Source of the DNA: Pseudomonadota bacterium
GTDB lineage: Bacteria; Pseudomonadota; Gammaproteobacteria; Legionellales; Legionellaceae
Length of the DNA stretch: 64,000 nucleotides
NCBI GenBank assembly: GCA_020161725.1
Contig: JAIUOG010000001.1
Location: forward strand, 44,862-108,861
Reading direction: 5' to 3'
A program made the position numbers and the translations under genes. How positions within the stretch are numbered: position 1 is the first letter of the stretch; each line of letters starts with the position of its first letter. The notes beneath the pieces are model-generated. The model was not told the DNA's origin. It did no database searches and was given only the letters and a program-made list of their open reading frames with translations. Shown in pieces: positions 1-8,974 of the stretch.

Positions 1-316
1 GCCTAAACTCACTAGGACTCAGTCCACAGCTTTGTTTAAATACACGAGTAAATGCTTCATGAGATTCAAATCCCGCACTTATTGCAATTTCAATAATGGT
101 TTTATTCCTATCTACGATTAATTGATGGGCTGCTCGTTTTAAACGAAGCCACCGAATATATTGTTGTAGTGATAAACCCGTATAAGCAGTAAATAAACGA
201 TGAAAATGATATTTTGAAAAGCAGGCAATATAACTCAATTGAGTCAAATCAAGCTTTTCATCAAGATGTTTGCCGATAAACTCAATTACTTTTTCTAATT
301 GTTGCTTGTAATTCAT
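1..316 (-). CDS. AraC-family transcriptional regulator, N-terminal part (cut by window edge)
   Basis: Reading from an ATG at 316 toward the window start gives about 105 residues of a typical AraC/XylS double helix-turn-helix: a start like MNYKQQLEKVIEFIGKHLDE, then YHFHRLF in the first recognition region and AFTRVFKQSCGLSPSEF in the second. The DNA-binding domain is at the N terminus, as in the SoxS/MarA/Rob type and in regulators with a C-terminal GyrI-like effector domain. The rest lies outside the window, so the effector domain cannot be judged. It is divergent from the ABC exporter at 627 and could regulate it; that is inference from position only. Confidence 0.85.
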   Translation of the reverse strand, partial: MNYKQQLEKVIEFIGKHLDEKLDLTQLSYIACFSKYHFHRLFTAYTGLSLQQYIRWLRLKRAAHQLIVDRNKTIIEIAISAGFESHEAFTRVFKQSCGLSPSEFR

Positions 317-626
317 GCTTTCCTCAATTTAAAACCATCAAACTATTTACACAAACCATGTTATCTTATTTATGTAGATATACTTTGACCATTTTTGCTA
401 ATTTTAATGCTGTTTCAATTGATGTAGCCAAACTCAGAAGCAACACTAAAAGCGATTCATGTTAAGAGCAAGAAACAAGCTCAAATAAACCTTATCAGGC
501 ATTGAGCAAATAAAAAATGACGATAAAATGTAAGAGTCGCAGAAATTCAAACCCACCCCATTTTCAATTTTTATAACTATTCTAATAACAAGATGAGTAT
601 ATTGGGGCTATAGATAAGAAGATACT
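317..626. other. Divergent intergenic region (310 bp)
   Basis: AT-rich spacer between the minus-strand AraC gene and the plus-strand ABC exporter. It must hold both promoters, but I could not pick a clear sigma70 pair or an inverted repeat for the regulator. No short ORF with a convincing ribosome site was seen. Confidence 0.5.
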
Positions 627-2381
627 ATGAGTGTATTAAAATTTATTATTCAAAGAGCAATCCCGTACCGTTGGTATTTGTTCGGCATTTTTGCTGCTAT
701 GTGTCTTATCACTATTGATAACACATTAAAGCCTTTTTTGGTCAAACAACTTATCGATACGGTTTCTGGAAGACAAAACACAAATCTATGGCTTATTGCT
801 GGATTCTATGGATTTTTGCAAATAATGCTGGTCAGCAGCTGGACTCTTAGTGATTATTGTTTGACCCGTTACGTTGCCAAATTTAGGCTGGATGTCGCTG
901 AACATTTTATGAAACGTCTCTATGATTATCCTTATAGTTTTTTCCAGAATCAATTGTCAGGAAGCTTAACTTCCAAACTAAATGATGTATTTCAGCATTT
1001 GCCCCATCTTATTTTTACTCTCATTAATCCGTTTTGCTATTTTCTGATACTCATTTCTATTTCTCTTGTGTTGCTCTTTTTTGTTGCCCCAGTTTTTGCG
1101 GTGATATTAACTCTCTGGGTGCTTTTATTTTTTTTAATCACCTTTTTTTCATTGCGACAAAGCATCATTTTGAATAAGGAATATTCTGAAGAAAAAGCAA
1201 ATATTATTGGTCTTTGCGCAGATTATCTAAGTAATATGCTAAGCGTTAAAACTTTTACGACCAAGCAATATGAGCTCGGTCGTTTTGAACGTTTAAAGAA
1301 GCCTTTTATTGCTATTGCTGAACGTGGCGGCTTTTATCATACCTGGCTTTATGCCATTTTAGGTCTTTTTACTTCAATTTATGCCTTTGGATTTATTGTA
1401 TTTTTGATTCTCGGTTACCAAAAAGACAGCTTAAGCCCAGGAGATTTTGCGCTGGTTGTAATGCTTAACTTCAATATTATTAATACAGTCTTTGAACTAT
1501 CACATAAATTAAGAGACTTTGTTGTTGATTGGGGTGCCGTCACTCAAGCATTAGCAATGCTTGAGGAAATGCCCCAGAAACTAGACAAGAAAAATGCAAA
1601 AAACCTTGTCGTTAATCAGGGCCAAATTGTCTTTGATAAGGTTAAGTTCAATTATCATGGGGGATATTCACTTTTTCAGAATAAATCGGTTGTCATTGAA
1701 GCAGGGCAGAGAGTGGGTTTGGTGGGTTATTCTGGTGGAGGTAAATCGACCTTTGTGAATCTAATCTTACGACTTTATGATGTAGTTGATGGTCAAATTC
1801 TAATCGATGACCAAGACATTCAATCTATTACCCAAGATAGCTTACGTCAAGCGATTGCTATGATTCCCCAAGACCCAATGCTTTTTCATCGAAGCCTGAT
1901 GGATAACATTCGTTATGGCAGGACAGGAGCTTCGGATGAGGAAATCATTTTAGCCTCTCAGAAAGCTCATGCCCATGAATTCATTAGCAAGTTACCTCAT
2001 GGTTATGATGCTTTGGTTGGAGAGCGCGGAGTTAAGCTTTCAGGCGGTCAGCGCCAGCGTATTGCCATTGCTCGTGCCATTTTAAAAAATGCGCCTATTT
2101 TAATCCTGGATGAGGCCACGTCTCAGCTGGATTCCATTACAGAATCCAACATTCAAGACAGTCTTTGGGAGTTGATGCAGGGAAAAACAACCTTGGTCGT
2201 TGCTCATCGCCTATCTACTTTGTTGCATATGGACCGAATTTTAGTATTTGATAAAGGACATATTATCGAAGACGGTACACATACAGAGCTATTGATGCTT
2301 GGTGGTTTGTACAAAATCCTGTGGGATGCTCAGGTTGGCGGCTTTTTACCAGATAAAAACCCTTCGGATCAACTCAATTAA
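627..2381 (+). CDS. Half-size ABC exporter, fused permease and ATPase (MsbA-like)
   Basis: The 584-residue protein has a six-helix exporter membrane domain over about residues 1-310 and an ATPase domain over about 340-584. Walker A is GYSGGGKST, the signature is LSGGQRQRIAIARA and Walker B is ILILDEAT, followed by the switch region VVAHRLST, so the ATPase looks intact. Length is normal for a half transporter that works as a dimer in the inner membrane; the substrate cannot be told. Its ATPase domain is nearly the same as that of the second half transporter at 10725-12513, including the stretch QAIAMIPQDPMLFHRSLMDN, so the two are paralogues and could pair. A 27-bp copy of its 3' end recurs at 5583. 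Confidence 0.93.
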   Translation: MSVLKFIIQRAIPYRWYLFGIFAAMCLITIDNTLKPFLVKQLIDTVSGRQNTNLWLIAGFYGFLQIMLVSSWTLSDYCLTRYVAKFRLDVAEHFMKRLYDYPYSFFQNQLSGSLTSKLNDVFQHLPHLIFTLINPFCYFLILISISLVLLFFVAPVFAVILTLWVLLFFLITFFSLRQSIILNKEYSEEKANIIGLCADYLSNMLSVKTFTTKQYELGRFERLKKPFIAIAERGGFYHTWLYAILGLFTSIYAFGFIVFLILGYQKDSLSPGDFALVVMLNFNIINTVFELSHKLRDFVVDWGAVTQALAMLEEMPQKLDKKNAKNLVVNQGQIVFDKVKFNYHGGYSLFQNKSVVIEAGQRVGLVGYSGGGKSTFVNLILRLYDVVDGQILIDDQDIQSITQDSLRQAIAMIPQDPMLFHRSLMDNIRYGRTGASDEEIILASQKAHAHEFISKLPHGYDALVGERGVKLSGGQRQRIAIARAILKNAPILILDEATSQLDSITESNIQDSLWELMQGKTTLVVAHRLSTLLHMDRILVFDKGHIIEDGTHTELLMLGGLYKILWDAQVGGFLPDKNPSDQLN

Positions 2382-2384
2382 TAC

Positions 2385-5300
2385 TTAGAACAGTCCTAAG
2401 TCAGAAGGCTTTTGCTCTCCTTCTTGCTGTCCTATAGTAGCGACTGTCGTCTGCTCCTGTACACGTTGGTTCATTTCTTGAGTTGGATTTTCTTTTACGC
2501 GCTTATCAAGAGGTAATTCTTCTCGTATTGATAACCATTGCCTAATAGCACTTAAATCGCCAACGATAGGCTCTGCAATTTCTCGAAAAACAGCGGGTCC
2601 ATTTTCACTATTGGTGAGACAAACAACCGCTTCATCGGTAGTAAGATTAATCGCTGCTAAATTGCGTCCAGTTCCATTGTCACCCCAATGAAATGCGATA
2701 CGGGTTCCATCGGTATTTTTCTGAATACCAATGCCTAGACCCCAAGAGATTTGATCTAAAATATCAGTAGAAACTCCCTGGCTCATTGCTTTAGTATCTT
2801 TATCTCTTAATGATGAAACAATAGGTTTGAACATTTCCCACCTAACATAGGGATCGTTAACACAGGCTTTTAAAAATTTTGCATAATCAGAAGTTGTTGT
2901 ATACAAAGAGCCTGCCGGGTGAACCATATAAAATTTTTGCTTAAGATTTACTGAACCATCTTTATCATGACCTATTGCTATTGTTGCAGCATGTGCTGGG
3001 GGATGACCAAAAATAGTAGTCACAAGGGGTAATTCCCTTGCTTCAACCGGTATGGGTTTTGACCAAAAAAATGGTGGTATTTGAGCAAAGCGGGCTTTGA
3101 TTTCTTTTAGACTTTTTTCTTCAACTTGGCTGGAGTTTTTTTCAGTAATTTGTACGCTGCCGTCTACTGCTCTTTCAGCAACAAATAATTTATCCTTATG
3201 AAGGATAATACTTAATTGACCATGTACATCTAAAGTATCTTTTAATAATTTTTTAATGCGTTCAGGCGTTGGCTCTTCCTCTTCATCTGACAGTTTAATA
3301 AGACTGCAACCCGTTGGTGGCATGAAGCTACTATCGGTCATACCTATATTAGCGAATTCTTCTTGGGCTAAAGCTTCCAGTGATTTTGAAGTAATGTGTT
3401 CCACAATTTCACCTAAAAATTGATAAGCCACACCTGAATAATCAAATTGTTTTCCTACTTCAGAAACATACTTTAGAGATTCTGGGGATGAAAATTCATT
3501 AGGTAACCCTGCTTGATGAGATAGGATCATACGAGCGGTTAATTTTTTATAATTTTTATCAGCTCGCATCTCCAGAGGACCAAAATCACCGTACTCATGA
3601 AGTGGTTTATCTAAATCAATGAGACCTTTTTGCGCTAGTTTCAATACAATATAAGCAAATACAGGCTTACTCAATGAAGCGGCTTCAAAAACAGTTGAAC
3701 TAGTAACTTCTTCTGGTTTGTTGACATTAGTCACACCCACCTCTTGCGTAGTAACAACTCCGCGGTCAGAAATAATTGCTGTAGCAATACTTGGGATATT
3801 AGTTCTTTTTTGCAACTCACCTAAGGAGCTTGTTAGCTCTTTAGATGGATTGGGTCTTGGAAATGGATTTATGCCCCAATTATTCGTTTTACCACATAGC
3901 TCATCAAGAGTTCTAGCAAAACCCCATTTGGGGAAAAAATAGTGTGAAGCCAGTTCTATTTGAATTGTCGAAGGGATAATGTGTTCCGCAAGAATATGTC
4001 CATTATGCGAATTAGCAAAGAATACCACGGCACTCTTATCTTTTAAATTGACTGCAACCCATGCTCTACAATCATTCATGTCGCCTGAGTGGTAAGCCGT
4101 AACAACATCCTCCTTTTCATTGGTTTGTAGCCCCCAACCTAAGCCCCATGCGACATGACTTAAAATGAGCTCGGGTATCTTGTCTCTAGCAATTCCGATC
4201 GCTCCAGCTAAACCTCTATCGTGCGTCATGAAGGCATGCGGAACAAAAGGATTTTCAATGGAGTTGTCATGGCTTAGATGTTTGACAAACTTTGCATAAT
4301 CTGTTGCTGTAGTTCGTAGTGTATTGGCGGCACATGGTTTGGGTTCTTTACATCCATATTGCGAGATTACAGCTTCTATCAACTCCAAATTGTTTGAAAG
4401 TTTACCTTTATCAGGTAACTGTCTAAGAATTCCTGGAACTACTCTTTCCGGAAAAGAGCGATTGACTATTTTTCCATTCTCTAACCAATAGGCTGTTAGT
4501 TGCTCATCTTCTTTTAGTATGACAATCTGACCAGGCTTCATTTCATCAAACAAGGGTTCTTTTTCAGCATGCAAAAGCAAGTGATAGGCCTTTGGTGGCT
4601 CATAAGTGCTATGAGTCATGTCACAATGATCAAACACATGGTTTTTGGCCAATGTTTCTAGATTTGCTTCAGTCAATTTTTCAATCACTTGATGTAAGTA
4701 CACAATACCAACATTTGAATATCCATGCATTTTTTCTTTAGAATCTTTTTCTTTAGGATTAGGAATGAACTGAAACTTCATTTCACCATGAGCAAGGCCT
4801 GTTGTATGTGATAACACCATCCTTGCAGTAAGTGCTTGGGCACAGACAACAGCAGATGTGTTAGACATATCAAATTTCATTCCATCTATCTCAAATTCTT
4901 CTAACGGCAAGATATGAAAAAGAGGGGTATCTAAATCAAATTGACTCAGGTTGAATTTATCTAAATTAAATTTACCTGTCCCTTTCTCTGCTTGATTCGT
5001 CGCATTTGACTGAATCAACTTTTGCACTAAATAAGCAAATACGGGTTTGCTTAGCGAGGCTGCTCCAAAAACGGTTTCTGGTTTCACTCTCGTAGGTGGT
5101 GTAAGACCTGTTAGAGTAGTTATTAATTCAGACTCTTGAGGATCGGCCAATTTATAGGTATCAGTACAACTTTTTCGTAACTTTTGATATGAGGATTGAT
5201 TACTTTCATTTAACTGTATTTGATGAACGCTTTGTGTCGTTTGATTTACATAATAAAGTTTGTCGTCAAATAAAACTACAGCATCTTTAGTTCCTAATCC

Positions 5301-5486
5301 CAGCTTATTAAAGGGACACTTGAGTGGATCAACTGGTATTGCAAAAAGACCGCAACCCTCTGTAAGGCCTTGTTCTTGAGTAGATATGATTCCATCACTG
5401 CTTATGAAGGCAATAGAAACTCCTGGAATCTGTGCTTTAGACATGACGTCCAGCAAAAGTAATTCTGCCATTTTTGCATAAGACAT
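2385..5486 (-). CDS. Tandem two-domain serine hydrolase, beta-lactamase/class C fold
   Basis: The protein contains two copies of the class C beta-lactamase/esterase fold. Each copy starts with a PGVS- or PSIA-type entry and has the nucleophile motif SLSK inside AASLSKPVFAY. The tyrosine motif is YSN in the first half and YSG in the second. The third motif is HSG (YHSGDMND) in the first half and HWG (FHWGDNGTG) in the second, so both sites look catalytically complete. Such proteins act as esterases, peptidases or DD-peptidase-like enzymes; true beta-lactamase activity is not implied. The start chosen is the ATG at 5486, because the upstream reading frame opens only with TTG at 5549. Neither start gives a clear signal peptide. 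The gene ends 4 bp after the ABC gene, tail to tail, and seems to have been inserted beside it. Confidence 0.85.
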   Translation of the reverse strand: MSYAKMAELLLLDVMSKAQIPGVSIAFISSDGIISTQEQGLTEGCGLFAIPVDPLKCPFNKLGLGTKDAVVLFDDKLYYVNQTTQSVHQIQLNESNQSSYQKLRKSCTDTYKLADPQESELITTLTGLTPPTRVKPETVFGAASLSKPVFAYLVQKLIQSNATNQAEKGTGKFNLDKFNLSQFDLDTPLFHILPLEEFEIDGMKFDMSNTSAVVCAQALTARMVLSHTTGLAHGEMKFQFIPNPKEKDSKEKMHGYSNVGIVYLHQVIEKLTEANLETLAKNHVFDHCDMTHSTYEPPKAYHLLLHAEKEPLFDEMKPGQIVILKEDEQLTAYWLENGKIVNRSFPERVVPGILRQLPDKGKLSNNLELIEAVISQYGCKEPKPCAANTLRTTATDYAKFVKHLSHDNSIENPFVPHAFMTHDRGLAGAIGIARDKIPELILSHVAWGLGWGLQTNEKEDVVTAYHSGDMNDCRAWVAVNLKDKSAVVFFANSHNGHILAEHIIPSTIQIELASHYFFPKWGFARTLDELCGKTNNWGINPFPRPNPSKELTSSLGELQKRTNIPSIATAIISDRGVVTTQEVGVTNVNKPEEVTSSTVFEAASLSKPVFAYIVLKLAQKGLIDLDKPLHEYGDFGPLEMRADKNYKKLTARMILSHQAGLPNEFSSPESLKYVSEVGKQFDYSGVAYQFLGEIVEHITSKSLEALAQEEFANIGMTDSSFMPPTGCSLIKLSDEEEEPTPERIKKLLKDTLDVHGQLSIILHKDKLFVAERAVDGSVQITEKNSSQVEEKSLKEIKARFAQIPPFFWSKPIPVEARELPLVTTIFGHPPAHAATIAIGHDKDGSVNLKQKFYMVHPAGSLYTTTSDYAKFLKACVNDPYVRWEMFKPIVSSLRDKDTKAMSQGVSTDILDQISWGLGIGIQKNTDGTRIAFHWGDNGTGRNLAAINLTTDEAVVCLTNSENGPAVFREIAEPIVGDLSAIRQWLSIREELPLDKRVKENPTQEMNQRVQEQTTVATIGQQEGEQKPSDLGLF

Positions 5487-5582
5487 AAAATTGCTCAAAA
5501 TACAAACTAGTGATTTAATTATACCTGATGCCGTAAAATTTATTCTCAATCAGCATTTTTTTACGAATTTTTTAACATTGGC

Positions 5583-5641
5583 GGATGCTCAGGTTGGCGG
5601 CTTTTTACCGAACAGAATCCCCCTAGATGGATTAAGTTGAT
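5583..5641 (+). pseudogene. Orphan 3' tail of an ABC exporter gene
   Basis: The first 27 bases (5583-5609) are identical to 2324-2350, the end of the ABC exporter gene. The frame continues as DAQVGGFLP and runs to a stop at about 5641. Nothing upstream codes for the rest of the transporter. This is a leftover of a duplicated or recombined ABC gene and marks the outer edge of the segment that brought in the tandem hydrolase. Confidence 0.85.
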
Positions 5642-5697
5642 ATTTAATTAAGATTGGATCGGTAAAAATAGCACCGATCCAAATTTACATCTATTGT

Positions 5698-6642
5698 TTA
5701 CATTTTGTAGGCATCTAAGATACTTTTAAGCCAAGTCTTTGCCTCTAGACTGACCTTGTCATCATTCAAAGCAATGTCACAAACATCATATTTTCGTGAA
5801 ATTTCTTCACCATACATATCATCTAAGGCCTTATTCCAAAGCATTAGTACAGTGGAAGCTGAAGTTTTTCCTACTTGTTCAAGAATGCCATAAAGTCTAT
5901 CCTTCCAATAAGCATCTAAAGCTTTTTCTAACCATGCCATGATCTCTGATGTTAATCCAATGTCGTCAAGACCTTTTCCTTCTCCAAATCCTTTTTCCCA
6001 TTTTTTGGTTCTTAGATGAGCATATTTTTTACCGTATACGCTGTTAACCCATTCCATGTAGTTTTTTCCTGTTTGGATACCTATAGTGGAATCAGGATCG
6101 TGTTTCACGTTTTGTTTCAGTTCATCTAAGAGTTGATGCCATTGTTTTTCAAACTCAGCCTTATTATTTGTTTTCATTTCCTTTTCAAATGCTACATATT
6201 GTTTTAATTCATCAGGAGTGAATATTTCCTTAACCCAATCATGTTCAAGATGTTCTGCCATTTTATATACCTCAATCAGCTGAATAATGGTTTCCCATGG
6301 AATGGATTGATTGATATCAACAGAGTTAATAATGCTTCTTAAGGTTTTAGCTCCGGAAGTACATGCCGCTGCTTTTTGTTCTAACACTTGAGCTTGGGCC
6401 TCAAAATGGTTTAGCGCATGACGTTCTTCAGAGAGCAAGGTTTTGATTTGTGACAACTCAAAACCAAAAAACTTTAAAGCAATAATCTGTTGTAATTTCA
6501 ATAAATCCTTCTCGGAGTAAATACGATACCCATTGGACTGTCGCAATGAAGGTTTAAGTAAACCAATGCGGTCATAATGATGCAATGTTTGCACCGAAAC
6601 ACCGGTCAATTTGCTTAAGTCTTTTACGAACCATTGAGTCAT
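5698..6642 (-). CDS. MerR-family regulator with TipAS-like drug-binding domain
   Basis: The 314-residue protein opens with a MerR winged helix (VKDLSKLTGVSVQTLHHYDR, then NGYRIYSEKDL) over residues 1-75. A coiled-coil dimer helix follows over about 80-125, and the all-alpha C-terminal region (about 140-314) resembles the TipA-S/SkgA antibiotic-recognition domain. Family members activate multidrug genes after binding drug-like ligands. It lies just downstream of the resistance-type operon at 6719-13969, on the same strand, separated by about 76 bp. A purine-rich AGGAGGT-like stretch precedes the ATG. Ligand unknown. Confidence 0.88.
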   Translation of the reverse strand: MTQWFVKDLSKLTGVSVQTLHHYDRIGLLKPSLRQSNGYRIYSEKDLLKLQQIIALKFFGFELSQIKTLLSEERHALNHFEAQAQVLEQKAAACTSGAKTLRSIINSVDINQSIPWETIIQLIEVYKMAEHLEHDWVKEIFTPDELKQYVAFEKEMKTNNKAEFEKQWHQLLDELKQNVKHDPDSTIGIQTGKNYMEWVNSVYGKKYAHLRTKKWEKGFGEGKGLDDIGLTSEIMAWLEKALDAYWKDRLYGILEQVGKTSASTVLMLWNKALDDMYGEEISRKYDVCDIALNDDKVSLEAKTWLKSILDAYKM

Positions 6643-6718
6643 AGTATTACCTCCTTAGGAACAAAGGTAAGATATATAGTAACAATAGGGTCAAGCGGTT
6701 TTTTCATAAAATGGATGT

Positions 6719-7291
6719 TTATTTTTTTATACCTAACGTTTCAAGGACAAATCGGCAACGCTCTTCAATCGCATTATTAGGCACAAGCACAATTTCAAAA
6801 CCAAACTCTTTGTATACCTCTATGTGAATTTGCTCAAAAATAAGGGCATCTTCATAACTGATTTTGCGAGCGGAGGTTGGTTCAATAAACCCCAAGTTCT
6901 CAAAAAAGAATACTTTGCGTTGATAGATACCCGCTTTTAGGCAGCGGTCAACTTCAGCTAATAAAACAGGTGAGGGTGTAAAATCACGATGATGCCAATG
7001 AGCGGAATAACGTCCCAATGCATAAGCACAAAATGGTGATCGATCATAAAATTGTAACTCACCTTTAGCATTCAATTGCCTTAATTTTTGTGTTAAGGCA
7101 ATCTTATCTACAAAATCAGCCTGCTCCCATGGGCGCATAGTTCCCTTTGCCTGCTCTTCTGCAATGACATCCGTTGCAGATTCAGGAATCACTACATGCC
7201 CTAATCTTTTCAATGCCAAAATAACAGAAGTTTTTCCACTGCCTGGGGTGCCAGTGAAGATAAAACGATTTGCTTGTTCTAATCTATTCAT
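6719..7291 (-). CDS. Small P-loop ATPase/kinase-like protein (AAA_28 type)
   Basis: The 190-residue protein starts with a Walker A motif (FTGTPGSGKTS, about residues 12-22) and continues with HVVIPESATDVIAEEQ, which is typical of the AAA_28 group of predicted NTPases. DRSPFCAYALGRY (about 85-97) fits the acidic or catalytic region of nucleotide or small-molecule kinases. Its ATG overlaps the end of the DUF1653 gene by 8 bp, so it is the last gene of the tight minus-strand operon. The substrate is unknown; association with acetyl- and nucleotidyltransferases suggests small-molecule modification, which is inference. Confidence 0.8.
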   Translation of the reverse strand: MNRLEQANRFIFTGTPGSGKTSVILALKRLGHVVIPESATDVIAEEQAKGTMRPWEQADFVDKIALTQKLRQLNAKGELQFYDRSPFCAYALGRYSAHWHHRDFTPSPVLLAEVDRCLKAGIYQRKVFFFENLGFIEPTSARKISYEDALIFEQIHIEVYKEFGFEIVLVPNNAIEERCRFVLETLGIKK

Positions 7292-7496
7292 TTAATTCAA
7301 ATCTTTTTTGGATCTCACCGTTTATCTCAATGTTTTCAAGGAACATCTTAAGAGGTCGAACCCATAGTTTAAAATCACCGTAAAGCGCTCTGTACACCAC
7401 CATATCTTCCAAGCTTTCCGAATGCCTGGCGATATCAATTACTTCATACAAATTACCTTTATAATGACGGTATATTCCTTTTTTTATAAAACTCAT
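7284..7496 (-). CDS. DUF1653 small protein
   Basis: The 70-residue protein has the DUF1653 pattern: GIYRHYKGNLYEVIDIARHSE, then VVYRALYGDFKLWVRPLKMF. The fold is a small beta barrel of unknown role, often found beside nucleotide- or drug-handling enzymes. It overlaps both neighbours (4 bp upstream, 8 bp downstream), which implies translational coupling. No catalytic residues can be named. Confidence 0.85.
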   Translation of the reverse strand: MSFIKKGIYRHYKGNLYEVIDIARHSESLEDMVVYRALYGDFKLWVRPLKMFLENIEINGEIQKRFELNE

Positions 7497-8974
7497 AGTA
7501 CCTTCTTCATATAATAACGCTTATGACCTTTAGGGCAGTCATCCAGAACTCCAAACTCTTCGTAACCATATTTGAGATAAAAATCTTTTGCTTGAAAATC
7601 AAAGGTATCGAGGTGAATTAAAGTAACTCCTAATTCTTTAGCTTTTTCCTCAACTTTATTGAGTAAAATGGTACCCAAACCTTGGTGGCGATATTTTTCC
7701 TCAACAAAAAAGACACTGATGTACAGGATCTTCCATGTATAAACCTCCGAACAAATACCCGCTATTATTTCATCACCATTCTTGATCGTAACATTTATAT
7801 CAATTACTTCAGGTTTTTGTGTGGAAGGGACGCACGATGTATTAAACTCAAACAACTTTTGATCTACAATTTTAAATGAATCTTTTGCATTGAACTCCAA
7901 TTTATAGTTTGTATTTGGTACATACACATCGTGGCTATCAGTTGTTTTTTTAATTACGGCATCACTTTCTGCATGCAAATTGGTTAATTTTTTAGTAAAC
8001 CACAAAATTAAATCATCATCCAAAGGATATGTTTCCCCAGGAATGGTTGGTTTATAACTATAAGTTACCCCTAAACCATCAGGAATATAACCACGGGTAA
8101 CATAAAGTCGTTGAGCTTGTCCATATCCTCCATCGGAACCACCATATAACCCAACACCAATACCTACAACATCACACTGACTTGCTGCCTTGTCTTCAGC
8201 AACAGTGAGTAAAGCACTGCCTATTCCGAGCTTGCGAAAAGCAGGCAATACATTTAAGTCCATAATTTCTGGGATTTCTTTATGAGCAAAGGGTTCATAG
8301 TGTGAGGCCCATTTTAGAGTAACATAGCCCGCAATTTGGTCTTGAACATAGGCTACCCAAACTACTCGCTCAGATTGTTGTTGTTCTTGATGATACCCTT
8401 CAAACAAGACGTAAGGTTTTTGCCAATTTGCTTTTTGAAACGCATCGACCAAAACGGGGATATCAGATAATTCCATTAGCTTAATGGCAATTGACCGTTG
8501 GTTTTCTGCTAAAGGTTCAAGCTGTTTTATCATGTACACCATATTCCACTCATACCCTGCAGGTTTTAAATCAAAAAGAGCGTTAAAACCAACTGACTGA
8601 TAAAATCGGTAGGTTTTAAGGTAATTCTCTTCCAATTCAGAGGGGCTAAGTGTTTCAACGGTTATGGTTTTAGCTCCTTGTGTTGCAGCAAAATGGCAAG
8701 CCGCTTCGATTAATTGCTTTCCTACACCTTGACGATGATAATCACGTTTTACAGCCATCCAGTAAATATTGGCATTATTAGGATAAGGAAAATCAATAGA
8801 AACGAGGCCCATAGTGTCATCTCCATCTTTCGCCGCAAAATTAGTGCGTGTGTTTACACCTATTGCGTAGTGCTCGTTCGCTTCTGGTAAACCAAAGTAT
8901 TCTGGCAAATCCTTTGTAATGGTTCGACATAAGGTTTGAGCCCAATCTCCCGTTATTTTTTCGATTTGAATCAT
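7493..8974 (-). CDS. Triple-domain GNAT N-acetyltransferase
   Basis: The 493-residue protein carries three GNAT modules in a row, each with the acetyl-CoA pyrophosphate-binding motif: RDYHRQGVGKQLI (about residue 78), AFRKLGIGSALL (about 245) and EEKYRHQGLGTILL (about 425). GNATs move acetyl from acetyl-CoA to amines, including aminoglycosides. A single GNAT is 150-180 residues, so this is a real triple fusion. The ATG overlaps the end of the GrpB-GNAT gene by 4 bp, and its own end overlaps DUF1653 by 4 bp. Substrates are unknown; context favours drug or metabolite acetylation. Confidence 0.88.
   Translation of the reverse strand: MIQIEKITGDWAQTLCRTITKDLPEYFGLPEANEHYAIGVNTRTNFAAKDGDDTMGLVSIDFPYPNNANIYWMAVKRDYHRQGVGKQLIEAACHFAATQGAKTITVETLSPSELEENYLKTYRFYQSVGFNALFDLKPAGYEWNMVYMIKQLEPLAENQRSIAIKLMELSDIPVLVDAFQKANWQKPYVLFEGYHQEQQQSERVVWVAYVQDQIAGYVTLKWASHYEPFAHKEIPEIMDLNVLPAFRKLGIGSALLTVAEDKAASQCDVVGIGVGLYGGSDGGYGQAQRLYVTRGYIPDGLGVTYSYKPTIPGETYPLDDDLILWFTKKLTNLHAESDAVIKKTTDSHDVYVPNTNYKLEFNAKDSFKIVDQKLFEFNTSCVPSTQKPEVIDINVTIKNGDEIIAGICSEVYTWKILYISVFFVEEKYRHQGLGTILLNKVEEKAKELGVTLIHLDTFDFQAKDFYLKYGYEEFGVLDDCPKGHKRYYMKKVL

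Noticed and set aside
3718..3942. Plus-strand frame inside the tandem hydrolase
   Set aside because: Antisense to conserved hydrolase domains and without protein-like features.
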